Shown here one piece after another: positions 43,501-53,109 of a DNA stretch of 64,000 bases. The notes beneath the pieces were generated by a model, which was given only the letters and a program-made list of their open reading frames with translations, did not search any database and was not told where the DNA came from. The translations under genes and the position numbers were made by a program. The DNA is from an uncultured Pseudomonadota bacterium (GTDB lineage: Bacteria; Pseudomonadota; Gammaproteobacteria; Burkholderiales; Thiobacillaceae), in the NCBI GenBank assembly GCA_903835655.1, contig CAILNT010000027.1, positions 1 to 64,000 on the forward strand, given 5' to 3'. Position 1 is the first letter of the stretch, and every line of letters begins with the position of its first letter.

Positions 43501-45229
43501 TCTGGCGGCACAGATCGCCGCGCAGCGCGTCGCCATCGCACGCTTCGAGGCGGCCCTGTGGCAGAACGGGTTCAATGCGGCCCTGCTGGAAGCGTATCAA
43601 TCCGCCTGGCGCCGGCTGGAAGCCCTGATCGCAGCCGCTGGAGAGGATAACCGCCACCGCTTCGTCATCGTCATCCCGGTCGCGGACAGTCCGCTGCATC
43701 TGCAAGACTGCCTGGCTAGCCTGCTCGATCTGTGCCGCGCCTATGCCTACGGTGGCCAGGCCGAGGGCCGCTGGGCCAAGGTGAGCGTGCTCCTGGCCGA
43801 CGATTCCAGCGTACCCGTGAACATCGCAAAGAACCGGGCGATCGCCACCAGCTTCGAGCGCCAGGGGCTGGCCATCCAATATTTCGGCCTGGACGAGCAG
43901 ATCGCGCTGCTGGACCGCTTGGGCGCGCTGGATCTCGGCGCCATCGTGGGTTGCCATCCACGCACGGCATTCGCCCACAAGGGCCAGGCGATGCTGCGCA
44001 ACATCGCCTACCTGAAGCTGGCCGAGATGTTTCGCGGCAGCACGGAACCGCGGCTCTACTACACGCTGGACGCCGATCAGGAATTCAAGGTGAAGGTCGC
44101 TACGGAATCGGGTGGCCAGGAGGTGCTCGCCGTGAATTTTCTCTATCGCCTCGACGAGATATTCAGCGCCAGCGATGCCCAGGTGCTCACCGGCAAGGTG
44201 GTGGGCGATCCGCCCGTGTCGCCTGCCGTGATGGCCGGGAATTTCCTGGAAGACGTGATCGGTTTCCTTCGGGAAATGGCGGCTGCCGATCCGATGGGCG
44301 ACTACCGACAGCCCGCCGTGTCGGCCTCGGGGGATGCGGCGTATCACGACATGGCCGACCTCTTCGGCTTCAAACCGGCCGCGGATGCCCAGCGTTATCG
44401 CTGCCCCCTCGATGGAGTGCCCGGTAATGCGGCGTGCTTCGCGGCCTTTTCACAGCGTCTGCACAGTTTCTTTCACGGCGAGCATCCCACCCGCATCACC
44501 TGGTTCGAGTACCAGGATGCGCCAGCTGCCGCGCCGCTCGGAACACACCCGGCGCGCACCGTCTACACCGGCAACTATGTGTTTCGCCCCGAGGCGCTGC
44601 GCTGGTTCATACCCTATGCACCGCTGCGCCTGCGCATGTCTGGGCCGACCATGGGGCGCTTGCTCCAGGCCGAGATGGGGCAGCACTTCGTGTCCGCCAA
44701 CCTGCCGATGCTGCACAAGCGCGCCCTGGCCGGCAGCGGGCAATCCGAGTTCCGCCCCGGCGTCGTGGCCGAACGCAGCCGCATCGACCTGTGTGGGGAA
44801 TTTGAGCGCCAGTTCCATGGTGACGTCATGCTGTTTTCCATGCAGCGCCTGATCGCATTGGGCTATCCGGAACGGCTTCCGGAGGTGGCCGAGGTCGCGG
44901 AAATACTCGACGAGGTGCGCGCCGAGATGCGGGAAAAATACCGGATCAAGCAGGCAGCCATCCTGGATCGGCTCGCCCTGCTGGAAACGCTGTTGGCCGA
45001 TCCGGCCCGGTGGTGGAACCAGGATGCAGCATCGCTGGCGGCCAGAACCCATTTCCAGGATTTCGCCGCCAACCTGGAGCGCAACTTCGGTGTCGATTCG
45101 CCCTGTTACGCCCGCATCGACGCGCCCGGAAACTGGGCCTCCTGGCGCGCCCGGCAACTGGCCGCGATCCAAAGTCTGCCCGCGGACCGGCAAGACTGGG
45201 CAGCGGCGCTGCAAACCTTGGGCGCATGA
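43469..45229 (+). CDS. Uncharacterised protein with glycosyltransferase (GT-A/GT2-like) features
   Basis: RFVIVIPVADSPLHLQDCLASLLDLC, VSVLLADDSS, and YYTLDADQEFKVK resembling GT2 nucleotide-binding and DxD motifs; ATG 43469 overlaps the upstream gene. Confidence 0.6.
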   Translation: MPSLPTCRCADLAAQIAAQRVAIARFEAALWQNGFNAALLEAYQSAWRRLEALIAAAGEDNRHRFVIVIPVADSPLHLQDCLASLLDLCRAYAYGGQAEGRWAKVSVLLADDSSVPVNIAKNRAIATSFERQGLAIQYFGLDEQIALLDRLGALDLGAIVGCHPRTAFAHKGQAMLRNIAYLKLAEMFRGSTEPRLYYTLDADQEFKVKVATESGGQEVLAVNFLYRLDEIFSASDAQVLTGKVVGDPPVSPAVMAGNFLEDVIGFLREMAAADPMGDYRQPAVSASGDAAYHDMADLFGFKPAADAQRYRCPLDGVPGNAACFAAFSQRLHSFFHGEHPTRITWFEYQDAPAAAPLGTHPARTVYTGNYVFRPEALRWFIPYAPLRLRMSGPTMGRLLQAEMGQHFVSANLPMLHKRALAGSGQSEFRPGVVAERSRIDLCGEFERQFHGDVMLFSMQRLIALGYPERLPEVAEVAEILDEVRAEMREKYRIKQAAILDRLALLETLLADPARWWNQDAASLAARTHFQDFAANLERNFGVDSPCYARIDAPGNWASWRARQLAAIQSLPADRQDWAAALQTLGA

Positions 45230-46512
45230 TGACGTCCATCCTCCGTTCCTGGCTGCACGCCCGCCGCCACCCCGTCCGTTATGCCGAACTCGAAAGCCTG
45301 CTGCGCAACCAGTCCCTGAGTCGGGAAGACCTGTCGAGCAAGCAGCGGCGCGCTCTGGCGGAAATTGTCGCCTTTGCCGCGGCCAACACCGCGTACTACG
45401 CGGAAAAATTCGTCCAGGCCGGGTCGAGTTTCACCAGCCTACCCATCCTGACCAAGGAAGACGTGGCTGCCCGCCGCGACGATCTTCTGGTGCGCACAGC
45501 CGACCGCGCCCAGGTGAAGCTGGGCCACACGGGGGGCTCCACCGGTAAGCCACTGGCTTTCTGGTACGACGACACCAAGCACGAATCGATGCGCGCCGGC
45601 ATGATGCGCGGCTTCATGATGTCCGGCTGGCGTCCCGGCCAGAAGGTGCTGTATTTCTGGGGTGCGCGCCACGACACCGTCAGGGGCGGGGTGTTCGGCG
45701 GCGCGCCGCTGGCGGACTTCATCGCCGCCGAGAAGACCATCGCCGCCGTCGAGTACAGCGAGGCGAAGCTGAACGAATGGGCACGGACGATCCAGGCCTG
45801 GCGACCCACCCTGCTCTACGGCTATGCCTCGGCGCTGGACGAGCTGGCACGCCACGTGATCGCCGGGCCGATGGCCATGCCCACCAGCCTGATCGGCGTC
45901 TATTCCACCGCGGAAATGCTGGGCGCCGATCAGCGCCTGCGGATGCAACAAGCCTTCGGCTGCAAGGTGTACAACCAGTACGGATGCCGCGAAGTGCCGA
46001 ATATCGCCTGGGAATGCCGCTTGGGAAACCTGCACGTCTTCACCGACCTGGTGCATCTCGAATCCGTCGGCTGCGAGGACGAGGAGCGACTGCTCGTCAC
46101 CTCGCTCTCCAACCGCCTGATGCCCTTCATCCGCTACGATTTGGGCGACTCCGGGCGATTGCTCGAGGGCGAATGCGATTGCGGTTCGCCGTTTCCACGC
46201 ATGGAAATGGGTCTGTGCCGGCAGAACGACCTGATTCGCACCCGTGCTGGCAAGCGCCTGCATCCGGGCTATTTCAATCGACTCCTGGACGGACTGACGC
46301 AGATTCGGCAGTACCAATGGGTGCAACTGGATCTGGACCGGCTCGCCCTGAATCTCGTCGCCTCGTCCCTGAGCGCGGCAACCCTGGATACACTGCGTGA
46401 GCGCCTGGCGCGCGAGACGGCACTGCGACTGGAAGTGCACTATCTGCATGAGATTCCGCGCACGGCCGCCGGCAAGCACCGCTTCGTCATCGGCCTGGCG
46501 ACCTCCGGCTGA
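45226..46512 (+). CDS. PaaK/CapK-like adenylate-forming enzyme (phenylacetate-CoA ligase family)
   Basis: LGHTGGSTGKPLAFWYDD, VYNQYGCREVPNIAWEC, IRYDLGDSGRL; start overlaps the stop of the upstream gene (ATGATG). Confidence 0.82.
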   Translation: MMTSILRSWLHARRHPVRYAELESLLRNQSLSREDLSSKQRRALAEIVAFAAANTAYYAEKFVQAGSSFTSLPILTKEDVAARRDDLLVRTADRAQVKLGHTGGSTGKPLAFWYDDTKHESMRAGMMRGFMMSGWRPGQKVLYFWGARHDTVRGGVFGGAPLADFIAAEKTIAAVEYSEAKLNEWARTIQAWRPTLLYGYASALDELARHVIAGPMAMPTSLIGVYSTAEMLGADQRLRMQQAFGCKVYNQYGCREVPNIAWECRLGNLHVFTDLVHLESVGCEDEERLLVTSLSNRLMPFIRYDLGDSGRLLEGECDCGSPFPRMEMGLCRQNDLIRTRAGKRLHPGYFNRLLDGLTQIRQYQWVQLDLDRLALNLVASSLSAATLDTLRERLARETALRLEVHYLHEIPRTAAGKHRFVIGLATSG

Positions 46513-46539
46513 ACCCGTGCATCCTCGCCTCCCAGTATG

Positions 46540-46618
46540 GTAGGGCGGAAAAGCGCCGCGCCTTCCGCCGTGTGTGCCACGCATTCGGCGGATAACGCCT
46601 GCGGCTCATCCGCCCTAC
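46540..46618. repeat. 79-bp palindromic intergenic element with GTAGGGCGGA/TCCGCCCTAC ends
   Basis: Perfect 10-bp terminal inverted repeats and internal secondary inverted repeats (CTTCCGCCG / CGGCGGAT). Confidence 0.75.
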
Positions 46619-46723
46619 GGGAAACGGTTACAGCAGACGTCCCCACTCGGCCCTCCCGCCTTCCGGAGCAGATGATCGCTTCGCCCTGCTATCCTTACTC
46701 CTCGTTCAACTCCCTTACCCCGC

Positions 46724-47371
46724 ATGTCCTGCAAACCCGCACGCCTTCGCTTTCCCGACGACGAGCAACGCCAGCCCTGGCTGGCCTTGCTGCTCGAAAT
46801 CCAGTTCATCTGCAATCAAGGCGTGGAACACGCGATCGCCCTGGATGGGCGCCGCCTGGCCTGCGCGCGCGGCTGTGCCAGTTGCTGTAGCAGCCATGCG
46901 GACATCCCGGTCTATCCGCTGGAACTCATGGGCATCTCCTGGTATCTCCTGGAGAAGCTGGAAGGGGACGCCGGCGCCGAGGTGCGCGAACGGGTGCGGC
47001 GGCAGATGGCGCGGCATCGCGATCTTGGCGCCTGCCCTTTTCTGGTCGATGCAGCCTGCGCCATCCACCCGCTGCGCCCCATGGCCTGCCGCCAGTTCAA
47101 CGTCTTCACCACGGTGTGTCTGCCGGGCGAGGACGCTTATCATAGCCGCCGTGGCGACGTGCTCACCCCGGACGCGAAGCGCAAGGATACGGCCCTGAGT
47201 GAGATGCTGCGCCACCACGGTGTGAAGGACGGCTCGGAGCGCCGCCGCCTGGTCGCGAGCGGCGAGGTGCACCGCCTGGCGCAAAGCTTGCGGGAAATGC
47301 GCTGGGAAGCCCTCGCGGCCAGGATGGGGGCCGCACAGGTACAGAACGATATTTCTCAGGAAGCGACATGA
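46724..47371 (+). CDS. YkgJ family cysteine cluster protein
   Basis: CARGCASCCSS and later CPFL, C(AIHPLRPMA)CRQFNV cysteines. Confidence 0.82.
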   Translation: MSCKPARLRFPDDEQRQPWLALLLEIQFICNQGVEHAIALDGRRLACARGCASCCSSHADIPVYPLELMGISWYLLEKLEGDAGAEVRERVRRQMARHRDLGACPFLVDAACAIHPLRPMACRQFNVFTTVCLPGEDAYHSRRGDVLTPDAKRKDTALSEMLRHHGVKDGSERRRLVASGEVHRLAQSLREMRWEALAARMGAAQVQNDISQEAT

Positions 47372-47946
47372 ATCAGGATCGAGTGAACCACGACGAAGTG
47401 ATTGCCACCATGCGCTTGTGGCTGGAGAAGGCGGTGATCGGGCTCAATCTGTGCCCCTTTGCCAAGGGGGTCTACGTGAAGAACCAGGTGCGCTTCGTGG
47501 TCAGCGAAGCCCGCCACCTCGATGGTTTCCTGGAGGATCTGGACCGTGAACTGGACTTGCTGGCGGCTGCCGACCCGGCGCAGATCGACACTACCTTGCT
47601 GATCCACCCGACGCTGATGCCGGATTTCCTGGAATTCAATGATTTCACGGTCTTGGCCGAGGCTGCGGTGGAGGAACATGGTCTGGAGGGCATACTCCAG
47701 GTGGCCAGTTTTCACCCCGCCTTCCAGTTTGCCGACACCGAGCCCGAGGACATCGGCAATTACACCAACCGCGCGCCCTATCCCACATTGCACCTGATTC
47801 GGGAAGAAAGCCTCTCGCGCGCCGTGGCGGCCTATCCCGACGCCGAGGCGATCTACGGCCGCAACATCGAAACCCTGGAAAAGCTGGGGATCGCCGGCTG
47901 GCGCGCACTGGGCTTCTCGGCGCGGCCGGGTGAGACGCCGGAATGA
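47368..47946 (+). CDS. DUF1415 family protein
   Basis: TMRLWLEKAVIGLNLCPFAKGVYVKNQVRFVVS; PAFQFADTEPEDIGNYTNRAPYPTLHLIREESL. Confidence 0.85.
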   Translation: MNQDRVNHDEVIATMRLWLEKAVIGLNLCPFAKGVYVKNQVRFVVSEARHLDGFLEDLDRELDLLAAADPAQIDTTLLIHPTLMPDFLEFNDFTVLAEAAVEEHGLEGILQVASFHPAFQFADTEPEDIGNYTNRAPYPTLHLIREESLSRAVAAYPDAEAIYGRNIETLEKLGIAGWRALGFSARPGETPE

Positions 47947-47979
47947 GTCGACCGTTTGCCACTCACTGAAAGGATAGCC

Positions 47980-48354
47980 ATGTCACAGCGTCATTTGCTT
48001 ATCGTCGCCCACGGTAGTCGTCGCCAGGCTTCCAACGATGAGGTGCGCGCTCTGGGCGAACGTATCGGGGAATTGCGCGACCCGGGCATCCACAGGGTGG
48101 AAGTGGCTTTTCTGGAACTGGCCGAACCCTCCATACCGGACGGCCTGGCCCGCTGCGTGGCCCAAGGCGCCGAAGAAATCATCGTGTTCCCCTACTTCCT
48201 CGCTGCCGGCACCCATGTCGCGAACGATATCCCGGAAGCGCTGACGGCGTTCGCCGAGCGATACCCGGACACCCGCGTGCGCCTGGTCAGCCATCTGGGC
48301 GCTTCACCCAGCCTGGCCCGAACCGTACTCGAGGGGGTCGGCGAGGTGGTCTGA
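47980..48354 (+). CDS. CbiX/SirB-like sirohydrochlorin chelatase-family protein
   Basis: LLIVAHGSRRQASNDEV, VAFLELAEPSIPDGL, IIVFPYFLAAGTHVANDIPEAL. Confidence 0.87.
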   Translation: MSQRHLLIVAHGSRRQASNDEVRALGERIGELRDPGIHRVEVAFLELAEPSIPDGLARCVAQGAEEIIVFPYFLAAGTHVANDIPEALTAFAERYPDTRVRLVSHLGASPSLARTVLEGVGEVV

Positions 48355-48431
48355 GCGGCGTCCCCGTCGGATGGGTCTGGCCGGCGCCACCCTCGCGGCC
48401 CGGAGGACGCTTCCATAGCGGCGGCGGGCGA

Positions 48432-49346
48432 TCACGGAATCGCCACGGCCAGGAGGATGCGCGCCGCCCAGTCGTCGGCCGGGGCGGCCAAGCCCACGGT
48501 CGGGAACAGACGATGCGGCACCAGGGCGGGCAATACCGCCTGCACGTCCTCCGGTTGCACGAAGGTGCGGCCCTGAAGGTAGGCCCAGGCCTGTGCGGCG
48601 TGCAGCAACCCCAAGCCGGCGCGAGGCGACAAGCCGGCGGCGAAGCGGGCGTCCGTGCGGCTGGCGGCGAGCAGCGCTTGCAGGTAATCGAGCAGGGCAT
48701 CCGAGACGGAAACGGCCAGCGCGGTTTGCTGTAACTGCATGAATCGCGCCGGGTCCAGGACCGCCGGCAAATTCGCCAGCAGCTCGCGCCTGTCCTGACC
48801 GCGCAGCAGTGCACGCTCCGCGGCGTGATCGGGAAAGCCTAAGCGGATACGCAGAAGAAACCGGTCGAGTTGCGACTCCGGCAAGGGGAATGCGCCTACC
48901 TGGTCGCCCGGATTCTGGGTAGCGAGGACGAAGAAGGGTGTGGGCAGGGGGCGGGTCTCGCCCTCGATGCTGACCTGGCCTTCCTCCATCGCCTCCAGCA
49001 GGGCGCTCTGCGCCTTGGGGCTGGCGCGGTTGATTTCGTCCGCCAGGATCACCTGGGCGAATATCGGGCCGGGGTGAAAGCTGAATTTCGCGCTTTCCCG
49101 ATCATAGATCGCCGCTCCGAGTATGTCGGCGGGCAAGAGATCGCTGGTGAACTGGATGCGGTGAAAATCCAGTCCCAGGGTGCGCGCCAGGGCATGCGCC
49201 AGGGTGGTCTTGCCCACGCCAGGCACGTCCTCGATCAAGAGGTGACCGCGTGCCAGCAAGCAGGCCAGGCACAGCTGCACCTGGTTCTCCTTGCCGAGGA
49301 CGAGGTGATTGAGTTGATCCAGGGCGCGAAGGAGGGCAGGGTGCAT
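48432..49346 (-). CDS. MoxR family AAA+ ATPase
   Basis: VLGKENQVQLCLACLLARGHLLIEDVPGVGKTTLAHALA; LADEINRASPKAQSALLEAMEEGQVS; FVLATQNPGDQVGAFPLPESQLDRF. Confidence 0.93.
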   Translation of the reverse strand: MHPALLRALDQLNHLVLGKENQVQLCLACLLARGHLLIEDVPGVGKTTLAHALARTLGLDFHRIQFTSDLLPADILGAAIYDRESAKFSFHPGPIFAQVILADEINRASPKAQSALLEAMEEGQVSIEGETRPLPTPFFVLATQNPGDQVGAFPLPESQLDRFLLRIRLGFPDHAAERALLRGQDRRELLANLPAVLDPARFMQLQQTALAVSVSDALLDYLQALLAASRTDARFAAGLSPRAGLGLLHAAQAWAYLQGRTFVQPEDVQAVLPALVPHRLFPTVGLAAPADDWAARILLAVAIP

Positions 49347-49385
49347 GGGGGGCTCGTGAAGTAGGCGGTACACCGCCGGCACGGT

Positions 49386-50120
49386 TCACATCTGTCGGAA
49401 CAAATGCGCGTAAGCCCGGCTGACCGTGAGGATTTCCACTCGATCGCGCAAATGCAGGGTCAGGCGGCCACTCGGGCTGCGCTCGGCCGACCGGATCTGG
49501 CGGGTGTTCACCACGGTGCCACGGTGGACCTGCCAGAAGAGGTCGGGATCGAGTTGCGGCAGCATCTCCTTGAGTGGGGTGCGCAGCAGGAACTCACGAT
49601 CACGGGTCAGCACGCTCGTGTACTTGTCGCTGGACTGGAGGTAGCAGATTTCTTCCACCGCCACCAGATGCACCGTCTCGCCTACCAGCGCGCGCAGCCA
49701 GCGCAGGGGTGCTGCGGCCGGTTGCAGCAGGGTGCGCAGGCGGGCGAGCAGTTCGGCATCGGCCGCGGGGCGTGGCTGGCGTAGCCGATACAGGCATTTT
49801 TCCAGGCGTTCGTCGGATACCGGCTTCAGGAGATAGTCCACCGCGGCCTGTTCGAAGGCAGCCACGGCATGCTCGTCGTGGGCCGTGACGAACACCACGC
49901 CGCAGCCGGGGTGGGCGGCCGTGGCCACCTCCAGACCGCTCAGGCCGGGCATACGGATATCGAGAAAGGCCGCGTCCGGGGCGAGGTCGATCAGAGCCTG
50001 GCGGGCAGCCGGCCCGTCGCGAACGTTGGCGACGATGTCCAGTTCCGGCCAAAGCCGCGTGAGGCGGCGCGCCAGGTCGTCGGCCAGCAGGGGCTCGTCC
50101 TCGGCGATCAGGACGCGCAT
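49386..50120 (-). CDS. LytTR-family response regulator
   Basis: VLIAEDEPLLADDLARRL, FLDIRMPGLSGLEV, LLKPV; LytTR C-terminus FWQVHRGTVVNTRQI. Confidence 0.92.
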   Translation of the reverse strand: MRVLIAEDEPLLADDLARRLTRLWPELDIVANVRDGPAARQALIDLAPDAAFLDIRMPGLSGLEVATAAHPGCGVVFVTAHDEHAVAAFEQAAVDYLLKPVSDERLEKCLYRLRQPRPAADAELLARLRTLLQPAAAPLRWLRALVGETVHLVAVEEICYLQSSDKYTSVLTRDREFLLRTPLKEMLPQLDPDLFWQVHRGTVVNTRQIRSAERSPSGRLTLHLRDRVEILTVSRAYAHLFRQM

Positions 50121-51115
50121 GGCAGTTCCAGTTCGGCGGTGACGCCGGCTTGTGCGTTGCTCCTCACCCGCAGTCGGCCGGCATCGCCGTAGAGGGCGGC
50201 CAGTCGGGCGCGGATGTTCTCCAATCCGGCGCCCTGTCCGCTGGCCGTGGCGTGGGATTCGGCCAGCCCCACGCCGTCGTCGCTGACCTCGATGCGCAAC
50301 CTGCCGGCTTCCACGCGGGCGGCGACGTGCAGCCGGCCACCGCCGAGCTTGGGCTCGATGCCGTGTTTGAGCGCGTTTTCCAGCAGGGGCTGCAACAACA
50401 TGGGGGGGAGGTCGGCGCGTCGGGCTTCCGGCGTGACCGCGAAGGACCAGGCCAGACGCGGACCGAAGCGGATCGAGAGGATTTCCAGCCAGTTCTCCAG
50501 GAGGTCGAGTTCGTCGCCCAGGCTGCTGCGTTCCTGGCGCACCCGGTTCAGCGCCACGCGCAGCCAGCCGATCAGGCGCAGGAGCAGGCGGCGCGCCTGG
50601 GCCGCGTCGCTGTCGATCAGGCTGGCCACGTTGGCCAGGGTGTTGAACAGGAAATGCGGCTCGATCTGGGCCTGCAACAGGCGCAGGTGGGCTTCCAGCT
50701 CCCGGCGCGAGCGCTCGGCTTCAGCCAGGTTGCGCTGGCGGACTTCCGTGTCGAGGCTGTGAACCCGCTCGGCGAGCAGGAACACGATGCTGCCCAGGAC
50801 GCCGAACATCAGGCCGATGGCCAGGGTCTGCCACAATTTTTCCAGGGGAATGGAGAGGTCGGAGAATTGAACCGCTATGCCGATGCCCAGCAGCACGCTG
50901 GCTGGCAGGGTGACAGCCAGCACCGCCCAGCGCCGCCAGCCGGGAGCGATGCGGGGAATGATCGGGGTGTTGACCAGGCCGATGCTGCCGCCGATGCACT
51001 GCGAGATCAGCAGGTTGACCGGGAAATCGTGCCCGAACCCGATCAACGTCAGCAAGGCGGCGATGGCGGTGTTGAACAGCAGCAGCAGGGCGATGCCGGA
51101 GAGAGCGGATTTCAT
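50108..51115 (-). CDS. LytS/YpdA-type sensor histidine kinase
   Basis: Several TMs, QAQIEPHFLFNTLANVASLI, PMLLQPLLENALKHGIEP, SDDGVGL. Confidence 0.92.
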   Translation of the reverse strand: MKSALSGIALLLLFNTAIAALLTLIGFGHDFPVNLLISQCIGGSIGLVNTPIIPRIAPGWRRWAVLAVTLPASVLLGIGIAVQFSDLSIPLEKLWQTLAIGLMFGVLGSIVFLLAERVHSLDTEVRQRNLAEAERSRRELEAHLRLLQAQIEPHFLFNTLANVASLIDSDAAQARRLLLRLIGWLRVALNRVRQERSSLGDELDLLENWLEILSIRFGPRLAWSFAVTPEARRADLPPMLLQPLLENALKHGIEPKLGGGRLHVAARVEAGRLRIEVSDDGVGLAESHATASGQGAGLENIRARLAALYGDAGRLRVRSNAQAGVTAELELPCAS

Positions 51116-51136
51116 GGCTGGATTCTCGATTCCACT

Positions 51137-52345
51137 TCAAGGTAACGCAAGGCGCAAACCCAGCGTGAGGCTGCCACTGACCAGGCTGGCGAATTCCCGC
51201 CGCGCGCCGCCCGAGTCAAGCACGCCCAGCGCGAACAGGCCGAGGCGTCCGTTCAGGGCGTGCTCGCCGTAGCCGGCCAGTTGCGAGCTGGCGTCATCCA
51301 GGTTGCGACTCAGCATCAGGCGCCAGTAGTCGTCGCCTTCCAGCAGATTGTTCTGCCAGACGAGATGCAGATAGTTGCGATTGAGCAGGGGTGGCGCATC
51401 GGCGAGGGCGAGGCCGGCCGCGGGCACGCTGGCCGCGGCACGGGCGAAGTAGGCCCGGCTTTCCGCCGAGTCGTAGCCGTGGCCGTCGTGGAGATATTCG
51501 AGGGTGAGGCTGTGGCCATTTTCGGCGGTGTGGGTGGCGCCGATCAGGCCAGTTGTCCGCCTGGGGGTTTCGGCTTGCAAGCCGAAGGGCAGGGCGGGGT
51601 CGGTGGGAGAATCGAGCGCGTCGGCACGGGTGGAGGAGGCAAGTTCAGCGTAGACCAGCCAGGCATCGTCCAGGGTTCGCTGGAAATGGGCGCCGACGAA
51701 GCACCCGCGATCCACGGGTTGCACCAGGGCTATCCCGCCGGCCCACACCTCGCCCCGCAGGTCGCCCTTGAGCAGCCAGCTGCGACGCCAGGGATCCTGG
51801 CTGGGGGCGTCATGGCCGCTGCCCTCAACGTAGGCGAGGACGAGGCTGCGCTGTCGGTCCGGCGTCCAGGCCAGCTTGGCCGCGTCCACACCGGAGAGTT
51901 CGCGTAGCGGATTGGCGCGGCCGTTGTCGAAGTAGAACGGGCTGGAAGGGGAGCGAAACTGGCCCGGCCCCCAGTTCATCACTTCACGGCCGAAGGAAGC
52001 CGTCCAGCTCTCCGCGGGCGTAGCGCGTGCCTGCCACTGGGCGAGATAACCCTGATGTCGTTCCCGGTCCGGGCCGTGGTCCTCCTCCCAGCGCCGCAGC
52101 GACAGGATGGGCCGCAAAGCCAGGCTCAGGCCCTCCTCCTCCAGACGCAAGTTTAGGCGCGCTTCGCCGGTGAAGGCCGATTTCTCCAGTCCCGCCAGTT
52201 TTCCATCGGGGTTGAGGACGCTCCCCTGCGTTGGGGAGAGTGTCTCTGGATAGGCGTAGAGCGCTGCATCCCAGCGAGTCTGCAAAGCGTCCTCCGAAGC
52301 GGCGGCGGGGAGGCTCAGGCAGAGCAGTGCGAGCAGGATTCTCAC
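51137..52345 (-). CDS. Predicted outer-membrane beta-barrel protein, uncharacterised
   Basis: Signal peptide MRILLALLCLSLPAAAS; alternating amphipathic strands, terminal hydrophobic strand LTLGLRLALP. Confidence 0.55.
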   Translation of the reverse strand: MRILLALLCLSLPAAASEDALQTRWDAALYAYPETLSPTQGSVLNPDGKLAGLEKSAFTGEARLNLRLEEEGLSLALRPILSLRRWEEDHGPDRERHQGYLAQWQARATPAESWTASFGREVMNWGPGQFRSPSSPFYFDNGRANPLRELSGVDAAKLAWTPDRQRSLVLAYVEGSGHDAPSQDPWRRSWLLKGDLRGEVWAGGIALVQPVDRGCFVGAHFQRTLDDAWLVYAELASSTRADALDSPTDPALPFGLQAETPRRTTGLIGATHTAENGHSLTLEYLHDGHGYDSAESRAYFARAAASVPAAGLALADAPPLLNRNYLHLVWQNNLLEGDDYWRLMLSRNLDDASSQLAGYGEHALNGRLGLFALGVLDSGGARREFASLVSGSLTLGLRLALP

Positions 52346-53109
52346 CGCAGTTGGCCCAGTTCGAATTCCGCCGCCGGCACCGGGCGCACCTTCGCTTGCG
52401 AATAACGCATGTCGGTTTCGCCGTCACCGAGGGCGTCGCGGATCAGCATGCGGCTGACGAAGGGAATGCCGTGGCCTTGGTAAGGGATCTCCTGGCCGTA
52501 CTCGAACAGGGCGGTCTTCAGCAGCTTGCCGGAGACGGAATAAAACTCCGCCTTCACGGCCACTTCCCGGTTTCTGGAGACCCAGTAGCGCACCCGGTCG
52601 TAGGTGGTGTGCTTGTGCCGCGCGGCGAGTTCCAGCACGTAACAGGCTTCGCCGTCCAGGTTCTCCTCGCCGGCCAGAGTGGCGCCGTAGTCGGCGGCGT
52701 AATTGGTGGCGGCGATGTCGCCGTTGGCTGCCTGGCCGGTCATGCGCTGGCGCGGGGAAATAGGGATGGGCTTGGCCAGTCCGGTCTTGGTGAGCCACAT
52801 GTTGCGGCCTACCTGGAGCACCCTGGAGCCGCGGAAGCGGGCCGGTTCCAGGGTTTCCGCGACGCTGGCATCGTCCACCGCACGCACTTCGAGGCGCTGT
52901 TCCTCCCTGAGTCGGTCACCTTCCCGCGGGATCAGACGAATCTCCCAGACGATGCCCGGCAGGCCGCCGCCGCGGGCGTGGTCCGAGCGTTGCAACAAGG
53001 TCTGGGCATCGGGCGCGGCCGCGGCGGCGCAGCTCGCCAGCAGGGCAGCGAACAGGGCGGGTAATCGGAAGAATCTTGGCATCATGCTCTCCTGGGACTG
53101 CTTAAACAT
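52342..53109 (-). CDS. LolA-like outer membrane lipoprotein-sorting protein
   Basis: Signal peptide; AQTLLQRSDHARGGGLPGIVWEIRL...NMWLTKTGLAKPIPISPRQRMTGQAANGDIAATNYAADY. Confidence 0.75.
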   Translation of the reverse strand: MFKQSQESMMPRFFRLPALFAALLASCAAAAAPDAQTLLQRSDHARGGGLPGIVWEIRLIPREGDRLREEQRLEVRAVDDASVAETLEPARFRGSRVLQVGRNMWLTKTGLAKPIPISPRQRMTGQAANGDIAATNYAADYGATLAGEENLDGEACYVLELAARHKHTTYDRVRYWVSRNREVAVKAEFYSVSGKLLKTALFEYGQEIPYQGHGIPFVSRMLIRDALGDGETDMRYSQAKVRPVPAAEFELGQLR

